From contig USKE01000117.1 of assembly GCA_900555165.1 (NCBI GenBank), positions 1 to 7,184 of the forward strand: a stretch of DNA of 7,184 nucleotides, read 5' to 3'. Below the pieces are notes generated by a model, which had not been told where the DNA came from, did no database searches, and worked only from the letters and a program-made list of their open reading frames with translations. Source of the stretch: an uncultured Porphyromonadaceae bacterium (GTDB taxonomy: Bacteria > Bacteroidota > Bacteroidia > Bacteroidales > Muribaculaceae). The position numbers and the translations under genes are program-made. Every line of letters starts with the position of its first letter. Positions within the stretch are counted from its first letter, which is position 1. Positions 1-5,271 of the stretch are shown piece by piece.

Positions 1-2186
1 CCCTGGCCTTGTGCCCCGCGCGCGAAGTGAATAAACCGCTCGTCGCCACCTACCCAGGCACCGCATACCAGGTCGGGGGTGAAACCCATGAACCAGGCGT
101 CGGAGTTCGAGTTGGTGGTACCGGTCTTGCCGCCCATCTCCACGTTAATTCCGTATGAGCGTATGCGCGAGCCGGTACCGGCGTTGACAACGTTCATGAG
201 CATCGACAGAATCTTGGCGTAGGCCTTCTCGGAGATGACCTCGGTGTGCTTTGAGTTGAACTCGGAGATGACGTTGCCGTTTGCATCGCATATCGAGGTG
301 ACATAGAGCGGCTCGGCACGCATGCCGTTGTTGGCGTAGGCGGTGTAGGCTCCCACCATCTCGCGCACCGACACCTCGGCGGCGCCGAGGGCCACTGCCA
401 TCACCGGGTCGATGTGGTTGGTTATGCCGAAATTGTGCATGGTGCGCACAAGCGTGGCGGGCGACAGCGCCTCCATCAGACGTGCCGAAATCCAGTTGTT
501 CGAGTATGTGAGGGCCCAGCGGAGGTCGACCATCTCGCCGATGCGCGCGCTGCCCGAGTTTCGGGGCATCCATTTCCGGCCGCTCTCGTCGATTATCACC
601 GGCTGCGAATTCAGGAACTGGTCGCATGGTGTGTACCCCTCCTCCATGGCGTATGTGTAAAGGAAGGGCTTGACGGTCGAACCGATCTGACGGCGACCGG
701 TCGACACCATATCATACTGGAAGAAGTTGTAGTCGGGGCCGCCCACATATGCCTTGACATAACCGTTGCGCGGATCCATCGACATGAAACCGGTGCGGAG
801 GATTGATTTCTGATAGAGCAATGAGTCACGCGGTGTCATCACGGTGTCCACGGGGCCGTGGTACGAGAACACCTGCATCTCGCGTTTCTGATTGAACGAG
901 TCGCGGATCTGCGCGTCAGAGTAACCGGCCTTGTGCATCGTGCGCCAGCGGTCGGTCTGTTTCATGGCGTTGAGAATCAGTCCCTGTGCCGTGGCGCGGC
1001 CCAGTTCGTCGGGGTTGTTGGTATAGGGGGCGTTGGGCTGCCCCTTCTTCTCGCGGAAGAACTGCTGCTGAAGGCCCGACATGTGCTCGCGCACAGCCTC
1101 TTCGGCATAGTTCTGCATGCGCGAGTCGATGGTGGTGTAGATCTTCAGACCGTCGGTGTATATGTCATATTTCGAGCCGTCGGGCTTGGGATTCTTCTCG
1201 ATCCAGCCGAACAGCGGATTCTCCTCCCAGGCGATGGAATCGTCGACGAACTTCTGTTTTTCCCACCCGCGGTACTCTGAGCGCACCGGTTTCTTCGCAG
1301 TGAGCACTCGGCGCAGCTCCTCGCGGAAATAGGGCGCGAGGCCATCCTTGTGGTCGACGCGGTGGAATCGCAGTGTCAGCGGCAGTTCCTTGAGCGAGTC
1401 AGCCTCGGCACGGGTGAGCATGCCCTGTTTCACCATCTGGTCGAACACAGTGTTGCGGCGCTGACGGGTGCGCCCGTTGTGGCGCACGGGGTTGTAATAG
1501 GCCGGATTCTCCACCATCCCCACAAGCGTGGCAGCCTCTTCGATCGTGAGATCTTTGGGCAGTTTGCCGAAATACACCATCGCGGCCGACTTGATACCCA
1601 CGGCGTTGTAGAGAAAGTCGAACTGGTTGAGATACATTTTCAGTATCTCGTCTTTAGAATAATAACGTTCGAGTTTCACGGCTATCATCCACTCGATAGG
1701 TTTCTGCAGGGCGCGGTCAAGCAGATTCGACGTCTGCGGCGAATACAGCTGTTTGGCAAGCTGTTGCGTGATGGTCGAGCCGCCGCCGGCGTTTTTCTGG
1801 CGCAGCAGCAGGGTCTTCACGAACACTCGCATGAACGCGCGCATGTCGATGCCCGAGTGGTCCTCGAACCGCGAGTCCTCGGTGGCGATGAGGGCATCAA
1901 CCACATGCTGCGAGATTTCAGAATAATCGGCATACACGCGGTTGCCCGAGTTGCGGTAATAGCGCCCCATCTCTTCGCCGTCGGCGGTATAGATCACCGT
2001 GGCGAACTTGTCGTTGGGGTTCTTGAGTTCCTCGACCGGGGGCATGTAGCCGATCCAGCCGTTGTATATCAGAATGAAAAGCAACACCACGGCTGCGACG
2101 CCGATGGCGAATATGCGCCACATCCAGCCTATTATGCGGCGGGTGCGCTCTTCTTTATTGCGTGGTTTGGTGTCAGATGTCGTCAT
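1..2186 (-). CDS. mrcA: Class A penicillin-binding protein 1A (bifunctional transglycosylase/transpeptidase), 3' end missing
   Basis: Membrane-anchored enzyme that polymerises lipid II into glycan strands and cross-links the stem peptides on the periplasmic side. Translating the minus strand from the ATG at 2186-2184 gives 728 residues with no stop before the window edge, so the C-terminal tail is missing. A short basic cytoplasmic N-terminus precedes one membrane segment (about residues 24-41). The GT51 domain follows: EDSRFEDHSG at 103-112 with catalytic Glu103, GGSTITQQLAKQL at 135-147, and the second conserved Glu at 165. An OB-like linker region leads to the transpeptidase domain, with Ser503 in STVK (SxxK), S562-N563-N564 (SxN) and Lys687 in KTG. 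All catalytic motifs are intact. It is divergent from the AlkD-like gene. The fold and family are certain; PBP1A versus another class A paralogue is inferred from the overall layout. Confidence 0.95.
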   Translation of the reverse strand, partial: MTTSDTKPRNKEERTRRIIGWMWRIFAIGVAAVVLLFILIYNGWIGYMPPVEELKNPNDKFATVIYTADGEEMGRYYRNSGNRVYADYSEISQHVVDALIATEDSRFEDHSGIDMRAFMRVFVKTLLLRQKNAGGGSTITQQLAKQLYSPQTSNLLDRALQKPIEWMIAVKLERYYSKDEILKMYLNQFDFLYNAVGIKSAAMVYFGKLPKDLTIEEAATLVGMVENPAYYNPVRHNGRTRQRRNTVFDQMVKQGMLTRAEADSLKELPLTLRFHRVDHKDGLAPYFREELRRVLTAKKPVRSEYRGWEKQKFVDDSIAWEENPLFGWIEKNPKPDGSKYDIYTDGLKIYTTIDSRMQNYAEEAVREHMSGLQQQFFREKKGQPNAPYTNNPDELGRATAQGLILNAMKQTDRWRTMHKAGYSDAQIRDSFNQKREMQVFSYHGPVDTVMTPRDSLLYQKSILRTGFMSMDPRNGYVKAYVGGPDYNFFQYDMVSTGRRQIGSTVKPFLYTYAMEEGYTPCDQFLNSQPVIIDESGRKWMPRNSGSARIGEMVDLRWALTYSNNWISARLMEALSPATLVRTMHNFGITNHIDPVMAVALGAAEVSVREMVGAYTAYANNGMRAEPLYVTSICDANGNVISEFNSKHTEVISEKAYAKILSMLMNVVNAGTGSRIRSYGINVEMGGKTGTTNSNSDAWFMGFTPDLVCGAWVGGDERFIHFARGAQGQ

Positions 2187-2251
2187 AAGGTCATTCACCC
2201 GCAGTGGCGAACGGTTGTTTTTCGGGCGTCACTGCACTGCGTTTCAAACGG

Positions 2252-2285
2252 CAAAGTTACAAAAACTCCATGAGCCCCCTCCAAT
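2252..2285 (-). promoter_or_regulatory. Probable Bacteroidota-type promoter of the PBP1A gene
   Basis: The minus strand carries TAACTTTG at 2259-2252, a full match to the Bacteroidota -7 consensus TAnnTTTG. A weak -33 candidate, ATTG, lies at 2285-2282 with a 22-bp spacer. Transcription would begin near 2246 and give a leader of about 60 nt before the ATG at 2186. The -7 match is good, but the -33 match and spacing are imperfect. Confidence 0.5.
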
Positions 2286-2308
2286 CTTTAATAATATTTT
2301 TCGCCGCG

Positions 2309-2341
2309 CTTGTGGCATTTATATGATTTTAGGTAAATTTG
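2309..2341 (+). promoter_or_regulatory. Probable Bacteroidota-type promoter of the AlkD-like gene
   Basis: TAAATTTG at 2334-2341 matches the -7 consensus TAnnTTTG. CTTG at 2309-2312, 21 bp upstream, is a three-of-four match to the -33 TTTG. A start near 2347 would leave a leader of about 50 nt before the ATG at 2396. Together with the minus-strand promoter at 2252-2285, it makes this spacer a back-to-back divergent promoter region. Confidence 0.5.
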
Positions 2342-2395
2342 CAATGGGAACAGCCGCACAGCGCGGTTTCCATCTAACAGTTCACCGCTCACAAC

Positions 2396-3043
2396 ATGCC
2401 ACACAACCACACCATACCCGATACAGACACAAGGCAGTTGCCCTCGTTCTCGCTGATGCAGGCCGTGAAACGCCGTTTCTTTGCCATGCGCAACGGTGAC
2501 CTGGCCGCACAGATGATTGCCGGCGGAATAGGCTATAAAATAATTTTCGGACTCAATCTACCGCAGATCAGCGACATAGCCGCCGCCCTGCGCGACGGCA
2601 CACTTGACGGCGCAGACCATAGGCCTGACGCCGCGGAACTCGCGCAGACCGCACGGCTGTTATGGGCGAACACCACAACACGCGAAAGCCTGCTGCTGGC
2701 GCCGATGTTAATCGATCCCGACACACTCCCTGCCACAGAGGCCACTGCCATGCTTGCGGCGTGCCCCACGACCGAGGTTGCCGACGTGCTCTGCCTGAAA
2801 CTGCTGAAACGACACCCCGATGCCGAGGCTATCGCCACCGGCCTTTACGGCCGCGCTGACGCCGGCACACTCGGCCGCTACGGCGCGTTGCGCCTGATAA
2901 TGAACCTGCTGGCAATGAACCGGTGCGACCTTACCACGGCACGGAAGATGGCCGAGGCCGAGACAGCGCATAACGAAACCCTCACCCGCCGCCTCGCACG
3001 CCAGATTATCGATGAAGTGGAATTCCTCTCGGAACCCGACTGA
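2396..3043 (+). CDS. AlkD-like HEAT-repeat protein (DNA alkylation repair family)
   Basis: A 215-residue, mostly alpha-helical soluble protein without signal peptide or membrane segment. The N-terminal pattern QAVKRRFFAMRNG (22-34) followed by YKIIFGLNLPQI (47-58), and the later LLWANTTTRESLLLAPML block (88-105), resemble the AlkD-related proteins common in Bacteroidales. In characterised AlkD enzymes a HEAT-repeat solenoid holds duplex DNA and removes N3/N7-alkylated purines, using several tryptophans plus an Asp and an Arg. Here Trp90 is the only tryptophan, so glycosylase activity is doubtful; DNA binding without catalysis is possible. The ATG at 2396 is taken as start because it follows the promoter. 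An alternative start at Met21 (2456) would remove a variable 20-residue extension and fits the usual family start better. The gene ends 34 bp from the convergent tilS stop. Confidence 0.8.
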   Translation: MPHNHTIPDTDTRQLPSFSLMQAVKRRFFAMRNGDLAAQMIAGGIGYKIIFGLNLPQISDIAAALRDGTLDGADHRPDAAELAQTARLLWANTTTRESLLLAPMLIDPDTLPATEATAMLAACPTTEVADVLCLKLLKRHPDAEAIATGLYGRADAGTLGRYGALRLIMNLLAMNRCDLTTARKMAEAETAHNETLTRRLARQIIDEVEFLSEPD

Positions 3044-3077
3044 TTGGACGACATAAATATCGTTACAACAAGGATGA

Positions 3078-4412
3078 TTACCCGCGGTATTCGAGGCGGT
3101 AGACGTGGGTGGTGGAGGGGCCGACAGTGAAATGGCGCGAAGAGCGCAGGCCCGCAGCCCACAGAATCGTGTCGCCGGCTGCAAGCACACGGGCACGCTG
3201 TTTGTCGGCAAGCGAAAGGTGCGCGTCACGGTAGATATCGCTTAGCAGGCGGCTCCCTTTCATGCCAAACGGAGCCATACGGTCGCCGATGCGCGGCGCC
3301 CGCCACACCAGCGGCACATCGGCCGCCGAGGCATCGAGCCACCGCACGCCGGCATCGGCCGTCGGGCGGAAGTCCGCGACAGGCAACAGGCTGACGCGCA
3401 AGCCTTCAGGATAGCTGTCAGGAGAGGCAAGCCGGAAACAGATTTCAGGCACATCAACGTCTTCGGCGTCATAGCGTTTAAGACGCCCGCGGTCGAGCAG
3501 CCATGAAAGGCCGTTGCGGTCGCGGAACAGCCGTCCGCTCGCACCGGCACGGACCGACTGTGCAATCTGCGCCACAATATCACCGTCAAATCTCTCAAGC
3601 AGATGAAAAAGCAACGCCTCGCCGGCGCCGCAGTAATCCAGAGCATCGGCAACAAGATATTCGTCGCCGTCGAGGAAACTGGGTCTGAGACCGGCGACAA
3701 GTTCTGATAACAGACGGCTGTCGGCCTGCAGGTTGCCGATGGTCGTGTCTATCTGGCGCAGTGCGCCCGGAAACAGTTGCTCGATTCCGGGCAAGAGGCG
3801 GTTGCGCACACGGTTGCGGAGGTAATCGTCAGCGGCGTTGGTCGAGTCATCGACCCACGAAAGTCCACGGCGCCGCAGATAGGTTTCAATGTCGTGGCGG
3901 CTCACCCCTAACAGAGGTCGCACAAAAATGCCCCGCGATTCGGCAATGCCCGAAAGACCGCGCAGACCTGTGCCACGCAAAAGATTAAGGAAAAATGTCT
4001 CGCGGCTATCCTCGACATGATGGCCGATGGCCACGCACGACAGCCCCAGCTCACGCGCACGGCTCTCGAACCACTCATAACGCAACGAGCGGCAGGCCAT
4101 CTCGACTGATTCGCCCGTCTCCCTGCGCCGGGCGCCCACATCGAACCGCACCTCATGGAAACCGCACCCCAGAGCGCGGGCCATATCGGCGGCAAACCGG
4201 GCGTCGCGGTCGCTCTCGGCACCGCGCAGACCGAAATGGCAGTGCAGGGCCATGCAGTCATAACCGGCATCGCGCACGGCGGCAAGCAGGGCCATCGAAT
4301 CGGCGCCACCGCTGAACGCCACCCCGATGCGGGCCTGCGGAGGCCTCAGACCATGACGTTCAAGCACACCGGCCACAATAGCCGGCAGGGACAACTGCGT
4401 ATGTGATTTCAT
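3078..4412 (-). CDS. tilS: tRNA(Ile)-lysidine synthase TilS
   Basis: Cytoplasmic ATP-dependent enzyme that attaches lysine to C34 of the CAU-anticodon tRNA(Ile), converting it from an AUG to an AUA reader; it is normally essential. The 444-residue protein has the N-type ATP pyrophosphatase PP-loop SGGADS at 34-39, the family block GHHVEDSRETFFLNLLRGTG (130-149), and the DDSTNAADDYLRNRVRNRLLP stretch (188-208) that corresponds to the conserved D-S-N...RN-x-x-R motif. The C-terminal TilS_C domain spans about 370-441, with RAPRIGDRMAPFGMKGSRLL and the AAGLRSSRHF element. Length and domain order are normal for Bacteroidota. The start is the ATG at 4412-4410 and the stop lies at 3080-3078. Upstream are about 50 nt of leader and then the mirrored repeat element. 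No clear TAnnTTTG promoter is seen directly upstream, so its transcription start is unresolved. Confidence 0.97.
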   Translation of the reverse strand: MKSHTQLSLPAIVAGVLERHGLRPPQARIGVAFSGGADSMALLAAVRDAGYDCMALHCHFGLRGAESDRDARFAADMARALGCGFHEVRFDVGARRRETGESVEMACRSLRYEWFESRARELGLSCVAIGHHVEDSRETFFLNLLRGTGLRGLSGIAESRGIFVRPLLGVSRHDIETYLRRRGLSWVDDSTNAADDYLRNRVRNRLLPGIEQLFPGALRQIDTTIGNLQADSRLLSELVAGLRPSFLDGDEYLVADALDYCGAGEALLFHLLERFDGDIVAQIAQSVRAGASGRLFRDRNGLSWLLDRGRLKRYDAEDVDVPEICFRLASPDSYPEGLRVSLLPVADFRPTADAGVRWLDASAADVPLVWRAPRIGDRMAPFGMKGSRLLSDIYRDAHLSLADKQRARVLAAGDTILWAAGLRSSRHFTVGPSTTHVYRLEYRG

Positions 4413-4482
4413 GCGATTGGTTCTATGTGATGGATAACAGGGGGCCTACAGTTACAGGTATTCATTGTAGCGACCCAATGCC

Positions 4483-4533
4483 ATTAACTTAAGGCGCGGT
4501 GGCGTCTGAAAGACGCCGATTTTTTCGTAACCG
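4483..4533 (+). repeat. Left outer arm of the mirrored element (50/51 match to right arm)
   Basis: Matches the reverse complement of 4751-4801 with a single difference (G at 4498 against A). It contains hairpin A, GGCGTCTGAAAGACGCC, at 4501-4517, followed by GA and six T, which reads like a rho-independent terminator for any plus-strand transcript entering from the left. No plus-strand gene lies just upstream, so that role has no obvious user here. Confidence 0.9.
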
Positions 4534-4569
4534 GGTATGCCGTAGCCCGCAGGGCGGAGGTGTGCCCGG
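4531..4569 (+). other. Hairpin B, left copy (39 nt, wobble-containing stem)
   Basis: CCGGGTATGC (4531-4540) pairs with GTGTGCCCGG (4560-4569), ten pairs of which three are G-T/T-G. A C-G pair extends the stem, then a GTA/GGA internal loop and a GCCC-GCA-GGGC inner hairpin follow. All pairs form as plus-strand RNA; the complementary strand would lose the wobble pairs. Structural reading only; no transcript evidence. Confidence 0.7.
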
Positions 4570-4591
4570 TTATGGTTTCCACAAAGGGAGG

Positions 4592-4608
4592 GGCGTCCGG
4601 AGGACGCT
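4592..4608 (+). repeat. Hairpin C, left copy
   Basis: GGCGTCCGGAGGACGCT folds into a 7-bp stem with loop GGA; the closing pair is G-T, whereas the right copy (4676-4692, read on the minus strand) has G-C. It shares the core GGCGTCYGRARGACGCYGATTT, written here with ambiguity codes, with hairpin A, including a T-A to C-G change at the loop-closing pair. Confidence 0.75.
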
Positions 4609-4675
4609 GATTTACATATATTTTCAACATATCTATGTCAATGACGGCTGTTTCAGAAATAATCATGTGTAAATC

Positions 4676-4692
4676 GGCGTCCTCCGGACGCC
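4676..4692 (-). repeat. Hairpin C, right copy
   Basis: Read on the minus strand this is GGCGTCCGGAGGACGCC, a perfect 7-bp stem with a GGA loop, followed by GATTTACACAT. It is the mirror partner of 4592-4608, differing only at the final base of the stem. Confidence 0.75.
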
Positions 4693-4714
4693 CTCGTTAT
4701 GTCGGGATTCAAGT

Positions 4715-4753
4715 CCGTGCACGACTTCGCCCTACGGGCTACGTCGTGCACGG
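4715..4753 (-). other. Hairpin B, right copy (39 nt, perfect stem)
   Basis: Read on the minus strand, CCGTGCACGAC pairs perfectly with GTCGTGCACGG over 11 bp, enclosing a GTA/GAA internal loop and a GCCC-GTA-GGGC inner hairpin. It occupies exactly the position of the left copy in the mirrored arm and has the same length. Stem differences from the left copy keep pairing. Confidence 0.75.
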
Positions 4754-4758
4754 TTACG

Positions 4759-4783
4759 AAAAAATCGGCGTCTTTCAGACGCC
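4759..4783 (-). terminator. Probable rho-independent terminator of the TPR gene (hairpin A of the right arm)
   Basis: On the minus strand, GGCGTCTGAAAGACGCC (4783-4767) forms a GC-rich 7-bp stem with a GAA loop, then GA and six T (4764-4759). It lies about 80 nt past the stop of the minus-strand TPR gene and is correctly oriented to end its transcript before tilS. The two-base gap between stem and T tract is slightly unusual. Confidence 0.6.
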
Positions 4784-4863
4784 ACTGCGCCTTAAGTTAA
4801 TAACTTTGGGTAGCGACCCTACAATAAAATGTTTCCTGAACTGACATATACTGCCATTTACGC

Positions 4864-5169
4864 TCAGGGATTCAGCTGATTGGGGTCGAAAAAGTCCATG
4901 ATCTGGCGCGAATGCTCGAGCAGAAGGGCGCCCGGGCCGTCGGGATCCTGCTGAGCCGATGCCTCGTAGGCCGATATGGCGCCGGCACGGTCGCCGGTTT
5001 TCCAGAGAAGTTTCCCCTTTTCGGCCAGAGCGGCTGCAAGCAACGCCTCGCCGCACGAATCCTGATTCATCGCAAATGTCAGCTCGTCGATGACCGGCTG
5101 CAATTTACTTAGCGCAATCTCCGGACTATTCTCTTCCGTGATTTGTTTAAGATTTTGAAGTGTAATCAT
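4864..5169 (-). CDS. Small tetratricopeptide-repeat (TPR) protein
   Basis: A 101-residue cytoplasmic protein with no signal peptide or membrane segment. Residues about 45-78 (AALAEKGKLLWKTG followed by DRAGAISAYEASAQQDP) match a single canonical 34-residue TPR: small residue, Gly-Lys, aromatic, Gly at the turn, Ala-x-x-x-Tyr-x-x-Ala, and the terminal Pro. A preceding helical segment (15-45) may form a degenerate second repeat. The C-terminus HSRQIMDFFDPNQLNP recalls a conserved tail I associate with short Bacteroidales TPR proteins. TPRs mediate protein-protein contacts; the partner is unknown. The start is the ATG at 5169-5167 and the stop lies at 4866-4864. It is divergent from the phosphatase gene, and its first codons overlap that gene's likely -33 region. 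The mirrored element separates it from tilS. Confidence 0.85.
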   Translation of the reverse strand: MITLQNLKQITEENSPEIALSKLQPVIDELTFAMNQDSCGEALLAAALAEKGKLLWKTGDRAGAISAYEASAQQDPDGPGALLLEHSRQIMDFFDPNQLNP

Positions 5170-5184
5170 TTTTAACTACTTTTG
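5154..5184 (+). promoter_or_regulatory. Strong Bacteroidota-type promoter of the MINPP-like phosphatase gene
   Basis: TTTG at 5154-5157, a 19-bp spacer, then TACTTTTG at 5177-5184 is a complete match to the Bacteroidota consensus TTTG / TAnnTTTG. Transcription would start near 5190, giving a leader of about 80 nt. The -33 box lies inside the start of the oppositely oriented TPR gene. A second box, TTTATTTG (5256-5263), sits only 8 bp from the ATG and would give a nearly leaderless message. Confidence 0.65.
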
Positions 5185-5243
5185 AGGTGGTGAAACAACG
5201 GGAACAACGCATGGCGACTGTTCCTGTGTCACCAACCGTCCCA

Positions 5244-5251
5244 CAAATATA
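5244..5251 (-). promoter_or_regulatory. Possible promoter (-7 box) of the TPR gene
   Basis: The minus strand reads TATATTTG at 5251-5244, a full TAnnTTTG match, about 75 nt upstream of the TPR start codon. No TTTG is visible at -33 (around 5271-5275), so the match rests on the -7 box alone. Confidence 0.4.
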
Positions 5252-5271
5252 ACAATTTATTTGACGATAAT

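Larger units (their letters stand above)
4464..4825. repeat. Mirrored (inverted) repeat element of about 362 bp built from hairpin modules
   Basis: This fills most of the 451-bp gene-free gap between tilS and the TPR gene. The outermost ends are ATTGTAG (4464-4470) and its complement CTACAAT (4819-4825). Inside lie two gap-free arms, 4483-4619 and 4665-4801 (137 bp each), in opposite orientation around a 45-bp unique centre. From outside to inside each arm carries: ATTAACTTAAGGCGC; hairpin A (7-bp stem) with a T6 tract; a 39-nt hairpin B; a diverged 22-nt spacer; hairpin C (7-bp stem); and GATTTACAYAT. The outer 51 bp are identical at 50 positions; the 22-nt spacers agree at only about a third. 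I see no transposase. It could be a MITE-like or REP-like dispersed element or a structured regulatory region; other copies could not be searched for. Confidence 0.85.

Noticed and set aside
1350..2273. 307-codon plus-strand open frame
   Set aside because: Lies almost wholly antisense to the PBP1A glycosyltransferase domain, which has intact motifs; the His/Val-rich product has no domain character and arises from GC-rich codon bias.
3044..3077. Possible bidirectional terminator between the convergent AlkD-like and tilS genes
   Set aside because: Only a 4-bp ACGA/TCGT stem with an 8-nt AT loop is visible and no T tract follows; too weak to call.
2708..3229. 173-codon minus-strand open frame spanning the AlkD-like/tilS junction
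   Set aside because: Overlaps two well-supported genes in other frames and shows no domain or signal.
4413..4463. A tilS promoter in its immediate leader
   Set aside because: The best match on the minus strand, TAACTGTA at about 4455-4448, departs from TAnnTTTG at two of the six fixed positions and has no -33 partner.
4484..4666. Minus-strand open frame of 60 codons inside the mirrored element
   Set aside because: It runs from the unique centre through the left arm's hairpins; its sequence is fully explained by the repeat modules, is low-complexity and Arg-rich, and the mirrored arm is read in a different frame.
4635..4844. Plus-strand open frame of 69 codons inside the mirrored element
   Set aside because: It crosses hairpins C, B and A of the right arm, and the conserved bases follow stem pairing and not codon positions. 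Any database matches to such frames probably reflect repeat copies.
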